Source of the DNA: an uncultured Emticicia sp.
GTDB lineage: Bacteria > Bacteroidota > Bacteroidia > Cytophagales > Spirosomataceae
Assembly (NCBI RefSeq): GCF_937903345.1
Contig: NZ_CALCZQ010000010.1
Location: 1-52,019 of the forward strand
Direction of reading: 5' to 3'
Length of the DNA: 52,019 bases
A program made the translations under genes and the position numbers. The notes under the pieces are model-generated. The model did no database searches, was not told where the DNA came from, and saw only the letters and a program-made list of their open reading frames with translations. This document shows, one piece after another, positions 8,830 through 18,440 of this stretch (within the stretch, counting starts at the first letter, position 1; every line of letters begins with the position of its first letter).

Positions 8830-10014
8830 CTATTCTTCCGATTTATTCTTCAAACTCATCAACAACGTATAAGCACCTTTGATGACAAAAGTTTGATTAT
8901 TCAAATTTTCAGATTTAATAATTTCGGTGAAACCTTTTTCTGTATTACCAATTTGTACTTCTAACATTTCAAATTGCATTGCTGCTTTCTTTACAAAAAC
9001 ATAGTATTTGTTTTCAAATCTAACAATCGCATCTTCGGGAAGAACATACGATTTGGCATTTGTGACTGAAATTTCGGCATTCATATACGTTCCAGGAATC
9101 AAGGCTTTGTCGTAAACTTCAAAATGACAATGAACATCAGTATTTCGCTCTTCGTTTATGCTTTTGCCAATCAATAAAATCTCGCAAGAGTATTTTTTGT
9201 CGGGGTAAGTGTTGGTATAGGCGGTTACTTTTTGCCCGATCATTAGTTTGTCTAGGTCTTTTTCAAAAACTTTCAATGCTAAATGAATATCGCTCGTATT
9301 GACCAATTCAAACATTACATCGGTAGGGGAGATATATTTGCCAATGTTGACATTTACTTTACTTACGTAGCCGCTGATTGGTGAGTAAATATTTATGCTT
9401 TTAGAAATAGAATTTTCATTCAATTTATCTGGGTTGATTCCAACCAACTTTAGTTTCTCGGCCAAAGATTTTACCAAAATTTTCTGAGTTTTTAGCTCCA
9501 TTTCTGCTTGTTGAAAAACTTTATCGCTGCTTGCTTTACTTTGATTCAAATCCTTTTGGCGTTGATATTCGTTTTCAAGAAAACTGATTTTAGATTGAGT
9601 CGTCAAAAAATCTTGTTGTAACTGAATATATTGTTGGTCTTCAATAATTGCAATACTCTCGCCTGTACGGACAAACATTCCTGGAATCAAATGCGAAGAT
9701 TTCAAATAACCACCCAACGGAACACTCACTGAAATCAGATTTTGTGGTGGGACATCGACTTTACCTGTCACTTTTAAAATGGTTGAAAAAGATTTTTGTT
9801 CTAAAGTTCCGGTCGAAATACCTATACTTTGCACTTGTTTTTCGGTCAAATTAGCAACTGAACTTTCAACTATTGTTGAGTCAGAGGCTGCTTCGGTAGT
9901 CGTTTTGTTTCCACAAGAGCTTGTTGAAAAAAGTATCGAAAGCCCTATAATTGTTTTATAAAAAATGTTTTCAAGATACCCTAAATTTGTGATTATTTTA
10001 ACTAAATTTTTCAT
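8830..10014 (-). CDS. RND efflux periplasmic adaptor (CzcB/CusB-like)
   Basis: This 394-residue membrane-fusion protein bridges the RND pump to the outer-membrane channel. The N-terminus is hydrophobic and reaches S-S-C34-G-N, a possible lipoprotein site. The barrel-sandwich half VPLGGYLKSSHLIPGMFVRT is followed by a helical hairpin (about 140-200, rich in Q, K and E), then the second lipoyl half YSPISGYVSKVNVNIGKYIS and a beta-barrel domain. It is the last gene of the six-gene operon. Its start overlaps the 3' end of the CDF gene by 17 bases, which supports translational coupling. There is no N-terminal His-rich metal-binding extension of the CzcB kind. Metal specificity is inferred from the pump. 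Confidence 0.87.
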   Translation of the reverse strand: MKNLVKIITNLGYLENIFYKTIIGLSILFSTSSCGNKTTTEAASDSTIVESSVANLTEKQVQSIGISTGTLEQKSFSTILKVTGKVDVPPQNLISVSVPLGGYLKSSHLIPGMFVRTGESIAIIEDQQYIQLQQDFLTTQSKISFLENEYQRQKDLNQSKASSDKVFQQAEMELKTQKILVKSLAEKLKLVGINPDKLNENSISKSINIYSPISGYVSKVNVNIGKYISPTDVMFELVNTSDIHLALKVFEKDLDKLMIGQKVTAYTNTYPDKKYSCEILLIGKSINEERNTDVHCHFEVYDKALIPGTYMNAEISVTNAKSYVLPEDAIVRFENKYYVFVKKAAMQFEMLEVQIGNTEKGFTEIIKSENLNNQTFVIKGAYTLLMSLKNKSEE

Positions 10015-11050
10015 TCTTCAAAGTATGTTTATTGTTAGACAAGATATTATCGTGTGTCCAACTTACGTGATTAATAAATGGAGAGTGGCGTACTGGACAA
10101 TTTTGGACCTTACAAATGCTACACTGTTTTGTTGGAATACATCCATCAACATGGATAAAAAACTCTACTTTATCATCGAAATGTTGCTTAAACAAAATTG
10201 TGAGTCTATCGAGAACTTCGTGTGCATGATTGACATTTATATAATACGGTACGGTCAGATGGCAGTCAATGTGATAGAAACCTGCGTAGTCAATCACTCG
10301 CATATTATGCACATCAATCCAATCGTTTTGACGGTGTTCGTTAAGGATTACTACTATTTGGTCAATAATAGCGTCGTCGGCTTCATCCATGATGCCAGAA
10401 ACAGATTTTCGTATAATTTTACAGCCAGTATAAATAATGATTAAGGCAAAAATTATAGCCGCCACACTATCAATCCAGGCATAACCAGTGAGCATAATTA
10501 GACCTACACCAACCAAAAGGCCAATGGAAGAATAGGTATCTGATTGAACGTGCGAACCACTAGCAACCAAAATTGGTGAGTTTTCTTCCTTACCTTTTTT
10601 AATGCAATAATAGCCTACTAAATAATTGATAGCACCCGTGAGAGCTACCAATGCCAAACCAAAATCGAGTTGTTTTAGCTCATGCGGGTGAAGAAAATTG
10701 TTGATTCCTTCATAAATAATGACAACGCCCGCAATCGTAATCAATGTACCTTCAACAGCTGAGGAAAGAAATTCTACTTTTCCGTGTCCGTAAGGATGCT
10801 CTTTGTCGCGAGGCTTCGATGAAAGAATGATGCTGTAAAGTCCAATAAACCCAGCTATAACATTAACGCTACTTTCTAAAGCATCGGTCAAAATTGCAAC
10901 CGATGAGGTGAGCCACCAAGCAACGAGCTTGATAATAAATAAAGCCACCGAAACTGCCACCAAAATTTGCTGCATCCGAATCGGATTTACTTTTTTTTCT
11001 GCCATGATATTCTTTTGCTCTATGATCGCTCTTTTAGCCTGACAAGACAT
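9998..11050 (-). CDS. Cation diffusion facilitator (CDF) metal transporter with Cys-rich tail
   Basis: This protein exports a divalent cation from the cytoplasm in exchange for protons. It has six hydrophobic segments (about 28-220) and the HPYGHGK loop typical of the family. The helix-5 metal site is H167-V-Q-S-D171, and a cytoplasmic C-terminal domain spans about 225-303. The helix-2 site reads D56-A-L-E-S60, so the second Asp of the DxxxD type is Ser. After the C-terminal domain comes an extra segment with C304, C310, C313 and C318 (CIPTKQCSICKVQNC), probably a metal-binding tail. The start at 11050 lies 2 bases after the channel gene; M16 (base 11005) is an alternative start. The overlap with the adaptor gene and the tight spacing place it in the metal-efflux operon. 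Confidence 0.88.
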   Translation of the reverse strand: MSCQAKRAIIEQKNIMAEKKVNPIRMQQILVAVSVALFIIKLVAWWLTSSVAILTDALESSVNVIAGFIGLYSIILSSKPRDKEHPYGHGKVEFLSSAVEGTLITIAGVVIIYEGINNFLHPHELKQLDFGLALVALTGAINYLVGYYCIKKGKEENSPILVASGSHVQSDTYSSIGLLVGVGLIMLTGYAWIDSVAAIIFALIIIYTGCKIIRKSVSGIMDEADDAIIDQIVVILNEHRQNDWIDVHNMRVIDYAGFYHIDCHLTVPYYINVNHAHEVLDRLTILFKQHFDDKVEFFIHVDGCIPTKQCSICKVQNCPVRHSPFINHVSWTHDNILSNNKHTLKNEKFS

Positions 11051-11052
11051 CT

Positions 11053-12282
11053 TTAATAATTAACTAAATAATTAATCAGAATGGTACTTTCATTTAGGCT
11101 TTTAACTGCCTCAATATATTCATTTCTTATGGCAGTAGCTTGATTGATGAGCGTTACCCATTCTAAATAATTAATGCTACCATTGACCAATTGCTGTTGG
11201 GCAGTTGTACCAATGAGTGTCGAATTATTGAGTGCTGTTTTTTCAAAATATTCTACTGTTTTCTGAAATTTTTTATACTGAATCATAGCGGAGCGATAAT
11301 CAAAATTAAGACTCTGTAAACCTACCGAATAACTACTTTCGGCTATTAGTTTATTGACTTTTTCGCTATTGATTTTTGCTTTTTGAGCAACTGTAAAAAT
11401 TGGAATTCCAACGCCAACTTGTATGGTCTGAAATCTATAAAAACCTCCATAAACCTTATTATCAGCTCCAGTGCCTCTGATACTTCCGTTATTGTAGTTG
11501 AGCGATATTGTTGGCATTAGTTTCTTTTTTTCTACATCAATCACTGCGTCTGCAATTTGTTGCTGTTGGCTCAAAAACTTTATGGTCGGATGCTCTTTTA
11601 ATGACTCAATATCTGCTTTATAATTAACAGACATTTTAAAAGAGCTTTCCAAAGGTACGAATGGAGTTGTTGAATTTAGCAAAAACTGAAAATGCAATTG
11701 CTGCACTTCAAGGTCTTGTTTGAGTTGAGCTAATTGTACCCTGATTTGCCCCAATTGGTTTTCGGCAGTAACTTTTTCTAAAACATTGCTTTCGCCTTTC
11801 GCCAGACGAAGTTCGGCACGGTTGTAAAATGCTGCGTATAAACTATCGGCATATTGCAATAATTGGCTTTTTTGTTGTAAATATAAAAGTTGATAAAATG
11901 TTTGTGTGACTTGTTTTTTAAGTATTTGCTCGGTCATTTTCACGTTTAGTTCGCTGCTTTTCCAATGTTCATTATACAAGTTTTTTTGACTTTCATACAC
12001 TTTAGGAAAACTAAAAGACTGCCCCATACCGAATCGAGTATCCGCATAAATACTATTGATTTGACCAAATTCGCCCGAAATATTGGCCGATGGGAGCATT
12101 TTAGCAGTACTAATTAAACTTTTTTGATAATCGGCTTTCAATTTTTCATTCTTAATTGAAAGGTTATTTTTTAGAGCAACATCAATCGCTGATTGAAGCT
12201 TAATTGGTGTTTGTGCATTGGCCGATTGCGTCCAAAGTATTAAAAGACACAGATACAGCCCATATTTCAATAATATTTTCAT
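11053..12282 (-). CDS. TolC-family outer-membrane efflux channel (CzcC-like)
   Basis: This 409-residue outer-membrane factor forms the exit duct of the tripartite metal pump. A signal peptide ends at residues 20-24 (QSANAQ). Two repeated TolC/OEP modules follow, rich in long amphipathic helices (AIDVALKNNLSIKNEKLKAD in the first; ADAVIDVEKKKLMPTISLNY opening the second). The length suits the CzcC branch. It is separated by 16 bases from the upstream TonB-receptor-like gene and by 2 bases from the downstream CDF gene, so it is co-transcribed with them. Confidence 0.87.
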   Translation of the reverse strand: MKILLKYGLYLCLLILWTQSANAQTPIKLQSAIDVALKNNLSIKNEKLKADYQKSLISTAKMLPSANISGEFGQINSIYADTRFGMGQSFSFPKVYESQKNLYNEHWKSSELNVKMTEQILKKQVTQTFYQLLYLQQKSQLLQYADSLYAAFYNRAELRLAKGESNVLEKVTAENQLGQIRVQLAQLKQDLEVQQLHFQFLLNSTTPFVPLESSFKMSVNYKADIESLKEHPTIKFLSQQQQIADAVIDVEKKKLMPTISLNYNNGSIRGTGADNKVYGGFYRFQTIQVGVGIPIFTVAQKAKINSEKVNKLIAESSYSVGLQSLNFDYRSAMIQYKKFQKTVEYFEKTALNNSTLIGTTAQQQLVNGSINYLEWVTLINQATAIRNEYIEAVKSLNESTILINYLVNY

Positions 12283-12298
12283 GTTTCATTATTTAATC

Positions 12299-14707
12299 TT
12301 AAAACTTATAATTATAACCGACTCTTACTACTTGGGTTTCGTAGTAGTCACGACTGATGTATGTAAATCCTTGTCCAAGAATTTCCTTTTTCGTAATCAT
12401 CGTATTTAGTAAATCTGTAGCATTGATATAAAACTCACCTTTATCATTATTTACAGCATGTTTTAGACCAACATCCAACGAAAAACGACTCTTGATTTTT
12501 CCTTGCGGAATGATATCAGGAGCTAAATAAATTGCTGAAAACTGGAGGTCGGTTTTATGAGCAAAGTGAAGTGTATTATTAAACTTTATACTTCCCGAAA
12601 TAATCTCTTGTTTAATCGCCGAGAATGTATTTTCGACTGGATATTTATTCTTTACCGTAAAGGCATCAATCTGATTATGATACGCATTTAAGTTGAGGTT
12701 GAATGAATGCCGTTTTGAAGTTTCTTGAGCCAGAACCATTTCAATTCCCGAATTATAGCTTTTATCAACGTTTTGGAAAATAGCATAAATCAAGGGACCA
12801 TTATTGATGGTACTCGAAATTCTGGTAATCGTGCCATGAACAATTCGGTGATAAAGAGCCGAATACAAGTAACCTTTGTTCCAAGTAGTTTTATATCCGA
12901 GCTCAACCGAATTAGTAAATTGTGGTTTAAGAGCTGGGTTTCCGACCTTGATTATTTCGGCGTCATCATATTTCGGAAAAATACGAATATCTACCTCATT
13001 CGGGCGGTCAACTCGACGATTAAAAAAGAGCGAAACCTTGTTTTGGTCGTTGATTTTATAGGCCAATCGTACGTTCGGGAAGGGCTGCGTATAATTATAA
13101 CCATCGTTTTTGTATGTAGGGTGATTCGGATTCACTTCATAGCGAAGTTTTACATATTCAACCCGAAGTCCGACCTCAGCTTCTATTTTTTTACTCTCAA
13201 AAACGTAGTTTTCGTACAAAGCAGGAATCGTTTCTCTATAAGTAGCCCAACCTCCCGCATTGACATCCAAAGGTGAATTTATGCCCGGGAAAAACTGCAT
13301 ATTAGTCGGAATTCCACGTTGGCGAAGTTTAAAACCACTTTCTAAACGGCCATAACGCAATGGCTTGATATAATCGAGATTAAAATCGGCCACCTGTTCG
13401 TCAGAAAGAAGTTTGAAAGCGTCTTTTCCAGAAAAAGTAGGCATAATGTTTTCGAAAAAATACTTTTCATCTTCTCGATGGAAGGTGTAGTTAAAACCAA
13501 GATTAAGCAAATGCCCCGCTTCTTTGAACTTATGCTGATAAGCGGCCGTTGTCATCACCGTAGTTTTGAGTTCATCTTCCAAAAACTGCCAAAGGCGTAG
13601 TCGTTCTGATAAATTACCGTTGAAAAAAGGCTCATCGCCTCGGTCAATGATTTTTTCAATACCGAATAATCCCGAAACCGTAAGCGTGTTTTGTTCATCA
13701 AAATTCCAGTCGATACCTACTTTTGTGGTAACAAAATGCGTATTTCGATTACGCTTTGTTTGTTGCTGAATCGTGCTTCCGTTATCGTATTGACGATTGA
13801 CAAACTCATTTTTATTCAGAGTTTCGGTAAAGAGATAATCACCAAACAAAAACGCATTGATTTTATTTTTTCGATAATTCAGCGATAAACTCGGATTGAC
13901 TTTGGGGGTACGTTTGTACTGTGGCCTGATACTCGGCAAATTTGCCTGACGCTCCCATAAGGCTCCCAGCCCCGTTCCTAAGCCCAGCTTGCCCGTAAAG
14001 CCTTCTTGCTTGGTTTTTTTATAGATAATATTGATAATACCAGCATTGCCGTTGGCATCGTATTTGGCCGATGGGTTATTGATAATCTCAATTTTTTCGA
14101 TTGCCGAAGCAGGAATATTATCCAAACCCGATTGATTGCCGAAGCCTGTCAAAGCCGTTTGTTTACCATCAATCAACACAGCTACCTTATCGTTTCCACG
14201 TAGCATTACTTTTCCATCTTGTACCGTCACGCTTGGCAGATTTTGTATCACTTGCAGCACCGAACCTCCACTTTGACTAATATTATCGCTGACCGAAAAG
14301 ACCTTTTTATCTAACTTTTCACTTACTGCATCTTGCTTCGCAACCACATGCACTTCTTTCAAGACAGTTGTGTTTTCGGCCAATTCGATGGTTTTTAGGT
14401 CTAAGTAAGGCGATAAATTTCCCACAAAAAGAATTTGATTGAGCGAGGTATAACCCACAAATGAAAATGTAAGTACGTAATTACCAGACTTGATTCCAGA
14501 AAGCGTAAAACGTCCTTCTTCGTTGCTGACTCCTCCCGTAACGAATGCCCCATCTTTTTCAGTTTTCACGACGATATTCACAAATGGCAAGCTGACTTTC
14601 GAGGTTTTATCTTTGATAACTCCTGATATTGAAACACTCGATTGAGCCAACAAACCTTGCTGCAAAAACAAGAAAACTCCGACCAATGTTAAAATACTTT
14701 TTTTCAT
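12299..14707 (-). CDS. TonB-receptor-like outer-membrane protein inside the metal operon
   Basis: This 802-residue protein has a signal peptide (cut near A21-Q22). A carboxypeptidase-regulatory-like beta-sandwich follows (about 23-110, with GVIKDKTSKVSLPFVNI), then a plug domain (about 130-235, with VLQVIQNLPSVTVQDGKVML and the NIPASAIEKIEIINNPSAKY stretch). A large C-terminal barrel ends in VGYNYKF. This is the Bacteroidota outer-membrane-beta-barrel family related to TonB-dependent receptors, which normally bind large or chelated ligands. It lies 12 bases after the RND pump gene and 16 before the channel gene, so it is transcribed with the efflux system. A role in metal sensing, uptake or outer-membrane passage is inference. 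I see no convincing TonB box. Confidence 0.85.
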   Translation of the reverse strand: MKKSILTLVGVFLFLQQGLLAQSSVSISGVIKDKTSKVSLPFVNIVVKTEKDGAFVTGGVSNEEGRFTLSGIKSGNYVLTFSFVGYTSLNQILFVGNLSPYLDLKTIELAENTTVLKEVHVVAKQDAVSEKLDKKVFSVSDNISQSGGSVLQVIQNLPSVTVQDGKVMLRGNDKVAVLIDGKQTALTGFGNQSGLDNIPASAIEKIEIINNPSAKYDANGNAGIINIIYKKTKQEGFTGKLGLGTGLGALWERQANLPSIRPQYKRTPKVNPSLSLNYRKNKINAFLFGDYLFTETLNKNEFVNRQYDNGSTIQQQTKRNRNTHFVTTKVGIDWNFDEQNTLTVSGLFGIEKIIDRGDEPFFNGNLSERLRLWQFLEDELKTTVMTTAAYQHKFKEAGHLLNLGFNYTFHREDEKYFFENIMPTFSGKDAFKLLSDEQVADFNLDYIKPLRYGRLESGFKLRQRGIPTNMQFFPGINSPLDVNAGGWATYRETIPALYENYVFESKKIEAEVGLRVEYVKLRYEVNPNHPTYKNDGYNYTQPFPNVRLAYKINDQNKVSLFFNRRVDRPNEVDIRIFPKYDDAEIIKVGNPALKPQFTNSVELGYKTTWNKGYLYSALYHRIVHGTITRISSTINNGPLIYAIFQNVDKSYNSGIEMVLAQETSKRHSFNLNLNAYHNQIDAFTVKNKYPVENTFSAIKQEIISGSIKFNNTLHFAHKTDLQFSAIYLAPDIIPQGKIKSRFSLDVGLKHAVNNDKGEFYINATDLLNTMITKKEILGQGFTYISRDYYETQVVRVGYNYKF

Positions 14708-14719
14708 CGTATTTTAGAT

Positions 14720-17700
14720 TTATGCTTTTGCTTCTGATTTTGAACTTCCCTCAAAAACCATGTATAAGATTGGTAGTACAAAGAGTGTCAAAAATGTAGC
14801 TACGAGCAAGCCTCCAATCACGACCGTTGCGAGTGGTCGTTGTACTTCTGCACCAGCACCATTGCTGAGAGCCATTGGCAAAAAGCCGAGAGATGCCACA
14901 AAAGCTGTCATCAAGACTGGGCGTAAACGTAAGTTTGTTCCTTGCAAAACAACTTTTCGCAAGTCATGTTCGCCATCATTTTTAATGCGATTAAATTCGG
15001 CAATTAAAACAATACCATTCAAAACCGCTACGCCAAATAATGCAATAAAACCAACACCCGCACTGATGCTAAAAGGTAGTCCACGCATCGCCAGAAAGAA
15101 AATTCCACCAATGGCAGATAATGGAATGGCTGAATAAATCAACAAACCATGTTTGATGGAATTAAATGCAAAGAACAATAGCAAAAATATCAAAATTAAC
15201 GAAACCGGAACGGCAATCATTAATCGTTGTTTGGCAGCGTTTAAGTTTTCAAAAGCTCCGCCGTAGGTGACATAATATCCAGTTGGAAATTTGATTTTTT
15301 TGTCGATCTTGCCTTGTAATTCAGTTACGATGGTTTGCACATCGCGTCCTCTAACATTGAAACCCACCACAATTCTACGCTTCGCATCTTCTCTTTGGAT
15401 TTGATTTGGGCCATCTTTTATGGCTACATCAGCCAATTGCGACAATGGAATTTGCGTGCCGTTTGGCGTTGGTATGAGTAAATTTTGAATATCTTGAACG
15501 TCTTTTTTCTGTTCGCCTGCCAGTCTCACAACCAAATCAAAGCGTTTTTCTCCTTCAAAAACCATTCCTGTACTTTGTCCTGCCAGTGCGGTATTTACAA
15601 TTCGGTTAATGTCCGAAATCGTTAGGTTAAATTGGGCAATGATGTCTCGTTTGTATGCAATAATTACCTGCGGCATGCCCGAAACGCTTTCGACATAAAG
15701 GTTTTTAGCACCTTCAACTGTATTCACGATTTCGCCCAAATGTTGGGCATATTTCGTGAGTGTATCTAAGTCTTCACCGAAAATTTTACAAACAACATCT
15801 TGTCTTGCACCAGTCATCAATTCATTAAAACGCATCTGAACAGGGTACTGAAAACCAACTGTTACGCCTGGTACTTCTTCGACAGCTTTAGTCATTTTTT
15901 CGGCCAATTCATTAAACGTTTTAGCCGAAGTCCATTCGTTTTTATCTTTCAGAATTACCATCATATCGCTGGCTTCCATCGGCATAGGGTCTGTTGGAAC
16001 TTCGCCGCTACCAATTTTCGTAACAACCTTTTCAACCTCTGGAAATCTTGTCTTTAAAATATGAGCCGTTTTCTGTGTATTTTCTACGGTTGTTTTTAGG
16101 TTACTTCCTGTCAAGACCCTTGTATCGACTGCAAAATCTCCTTCTTCAAGGGCAGGAATAAATTCTCCACCGAGAGTTGTTAGTACAAAAACAGCAATCA
16201 CAAAAAGCCCGATGGTGGCTCCTAAAACTATTTTCGGAAAACCTACAATTTTAATCAAAGCTGATTTATAAACGTTTTCAACTTTTGCCATTAATCTATC
16301 CGAAATATTGGGTGTGTGTTTGGTTTTTTTACTCAAAAATACCGCACTCATCATAGGAATATAAGTAAGGGATAAAATAAATGCTCCCAATAAGGCAAAA
16401 GCCACTGTTTGAGCCATTGGCTTAAACATTTTGCCTTCAATACCCTGTAAGGTAAAGATTGGCAAATAAACTACCAAAATAATGACTTGTCCAAAAACTG
16501 CACTATTCATCATTTTTCCTGCCGATTTATTTGTAATCTGGTCCATTTCAGCTTGGGTGTATGAGGCTCGCCCGTGGGCGTGTTTGCCTGCCAGCACGTG
16601 CATAACTGCTTCAACAATAATTACAGCCCCATCGACAATCAAGCCAAAATCTAAGGCTCCGAGGCTCATTAAATTTCCGCTTACACCAAAAAGATTCATC
16701 ATGATTATAGCAAAAAGCATTGCCAAAGGAATCACAGAGGCAACCAAGATTCCCGCACGGAAATTTCCGAGGAAAAGAACTAATACAAAAATGACAATCA
16801 ATGCCCCTTCCAGGAGGTTTTTTTCTACCGTTCCGATTGCATTATTAACCATTTTTGTTCGGTCGAGAAACGGTTCGATGATTACGCCTTCGGGCAAGGT
16901 TTTCTGAATTTGAGCCACCCGAGATTTTACATTTTTAATGACTTCGCTGCTGTTTGCACCTTTGAGCATCATAACGACTGCCCCCGAAACTTCTCCTTTA
17001 TCATTAAAAGTCATAGCTCCATAGCGAGTGGCATGGCCGATTTTTATTTCGGCAACATCACGAATAAATAGGGGAGTTCCGCCATCGAGACTTTTGATGG
17101 CAATATTTTTGATGTCTTCGATGTTTCCAATCAATCCTTCACTTCTGATAAACAAAGCTGTTGAGCCTTTTTCGATGTATGCTCCACCAGTATTTTGATT
17201 ATTGTTTTCGAGAGCCTTGAAAACATCGCTTATCGTAATTCCACTCGATTGGAGCTTCCGAGGGTCAATTTCGATCGAATATTGTTTGAGTTTTCCACCA
17301 AAACTACTTACCTCAGCTACGCCTTTTACGCCCAAAAGTTGGCGACGAACTATCCAATCTTGAATAGTTCGGAGTTCGGTTTCGTCATATTTTGATTCAA
17401 ATCCCTCTTTCGGACGAACAACATATTGGTAAATTTCGCCTAGGCCCGTAGAAACAGGGCCAAGTTCGGGCACACCAATACCGGTAGGTATTTGTGTTTG
17501 TACTTTTTGAAGACGTTCTGCTACTTGCTGTCTTGCCCAATATATGTCTGTTTCATCATCGAAAACAATAGTTACGAGCGAAAGACCGAAACGGGAAAAA
17601 CTCCTAATTTCATGAAGACCAGAAATATTATTATTAGCTTGTTCGATAGGAAAAGTGACAAGTCGCTCGATGTCTGTTGCTCCAAATGATGGGGCAATCG

Positions 17701-17851
17701 TGATAACCTGTACTTGATTATTGGTAATATCAGGCACTGCATCAATCGGCAATTTGGTAACTTCATAACTACCATAGCCAATGAGGGCAATCGTGAATAG
17801 CCCAACGATGAGTTTGTTTTTGATAGCAAACTCAATGATTGAATTTAGCAT
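14720..17851 (-). CDS. czcA: Heavy-metal efflux RND pump, CzcA family (divalent type)
   Basis: This 1043-residue inner-membrane RND pump drives periplasmic or cytoplasmic metal ions outward using protons. The layout is canonical: helix 1 followed by the KLPIDAVPDITNNQVQVIT start of the porter domain, helices 2-6 from about 345, a second large periplasmic domain, and helices 8-12 from about 870. The helix-4 motif reads DFGLIVDGAVIIVEA, with D401, D407 and E414. This is the pattern of the Co/Zn/Cd/Ni group, not the copper/silver group, which has A in place of the first D. It follows the His-rich small protein by about 124 bases and runs directly into the TonB-receptor-like gene. The symbol denotes the family; the true substrate is not proven. 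Confidence 0.9.
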   Translation of the reverse strand: MLNSIIEFAIKNKLIVGLFTIALIGYGSYEVTKLPIDAVPDITNNQVQVITIAPSFGATDIERLVTFPIEQANNNISGLHEIRSFSRFGLSLVTIVFDDETDIYWARQQVAERLQKVQTQIPTGIGVPELGPVSTGLGEIYQYVVRPKEGFESKYDETELRTIQDWIVRRQLLGVKGVAEVSSFGGKLKQYSIEIDPRKLQSSGITISDVFKALENNNQNTGGAYIEKGSTALFIRSEGLIGNIEDIKNIAIKSLDGGTPLFIRDVAEIKIGHATRYGAMTFNDKGEVSGAVVMMLKGANSSEVIKNVKSRVAQIQKTLPEGVIIEPFLDRTKMVNNAIGTVEKNLLEGALIVIFVLVLFLGNFRAGILVASVIPLAMLFAIIMMNLFGVSGNLMSLGALDFGLIVDGAVIIVEAVMHVLAGKHAHGRASYTQAEMDQITNKSAGKMMNSAVFGQVIILVVYLPIFTLQGIEGKMFKPMAQTVAFALLGAFILSLTYIPMMSAVFLSKKTKHTPNISDRLMAKVENVYKSALIKIVGFPKIVLGATIGLFVIAVFVLTTLGGEFIPALEEGDFAVDTRVLTGSNLKTTVENTQKTAHILKTRFPEVEKVVTKIGSGEVPTDPMPMEASDMMVILKDKNEWTSAKTFNELAEKMTKAVEEVPGVTVGFQYPVQMRFNELMTGARQDVVCKIFGEDLDTLTKYAQHLGEIVNTVEGAKNLYVESVSGMPQVIIAYKRDIIAQFNLTISDINRIVNTALAGQSTGMVFEGEKRFDLVVRLAGEQKKDVQDIQNLLIPTPNGTQIPLSQLADVAIKDGPNQIQREDAKRRIVVGFNVRGRDVQTIVTELQGKIDKKIKFPTGYYVTYGGAFENLNAAKQRLMIAVPVSLILIFLLLFFAFNSIKHGLLIYSAIPLSAIGGIFFLAMRGLPFSISAGVGFIALFGVAVLNGIVLIAEFNRIKNDGEHDLRKVVLQGTNLRLRPVLMTAFVASLGFLPMALSNGAGAEVQRPLATVVIGGLLVATFLTLFVLPILYMVFEGSSKSEAKA

Positions 17852-17975
17852 GATTTATAGATTAATGATTCATTGATGTAGTTTGTAAGGCACAAACTGC
17901 AACATTTATTTTAATAGCAAAGTGATTCGAAATATAGGGCTATTTTCAAAAAGATAATCTTCTAAAAGTAGCTGA

Positions 17976-18359
17976 TTAGAATCTTGGCGGTTGCCAAATG
18001 GTAGAAAGGAAAGTCGAAAAAATATTGGCAGAAAATGAAATCAAGATTTTTTTCTTCTCAATAACGATAGCTTTAATGACAGAAAGTTGGATTGTATGAA
18101 AAATACTTATAGGGAATACAAAAGACCAACATTGGTCGTGAGATTTGAAAGGAAGTTTATTATCAGTGGCAGCATCGCCATCGTCATGATGCTCTGCGGC
18201 ATAATGATGGTGTAAAAACTCACCAAAAGACATTGATGGTTCCTTTTGTTGATGCTCAATGAAGTGCGAAAACAGCAAAGGAAGTTTCAACAACTGACTT
18301 GCTTCAGTTGCTGAAAATAGATAAATTACTATCAGTATTTTTGAAATAGATGATTTCAC
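17976..18359 (-). CDS. Small His-rich exported protein leading the metal-efflux operon
   Basis: This 127-residue protein has an N-terminal hydrophobic signal (KILIVIYLFSATEAS) and then a His/Asp cluster (LHHHYAAEHHDDGD, about 49-62) that could bind metal. A second hydrophobic stretch follows, and the protein ends IWQPPRF. Short proteins of this pattern are found at the front of CzcA-type operons in Bacteroidota; their biochemical role is not established. It is the first gene of the six-gene run, 124 bases ahead of the pump gene. A periplasmic metal-binding or sensing function is inference. It could instead be membrane-anchored if the second hydrophobic segment spans the membrane. Confidence 0.7.
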   Translation of the reverse strand: MKSSISKILIVIYLFSATEASQLLKLPLLFSHFIEHQQKEPSMSFGEFLHHHYAAEHHDDGDAATDNKLPFKSHDQCWSFVFPISIFHTIQLSVIKAIVIEKKKILISFSANIFSTFLSTIWQPPRF

Positions 18360-18440
18360 TTTGTAAAGTTAGCATTTTTACTGTATAAAGTATCAGATTA
18401 AAACTATTTTGGTCTAATTTTTAATGAGTTTAATTAATGT

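Noticed and set aside
9965..10444. 159-codon plus-strand frame opposite the CDF and adaptor genes
   Set aside because: It is antisense to the overlap of two well-supported genes; a shadow frame.
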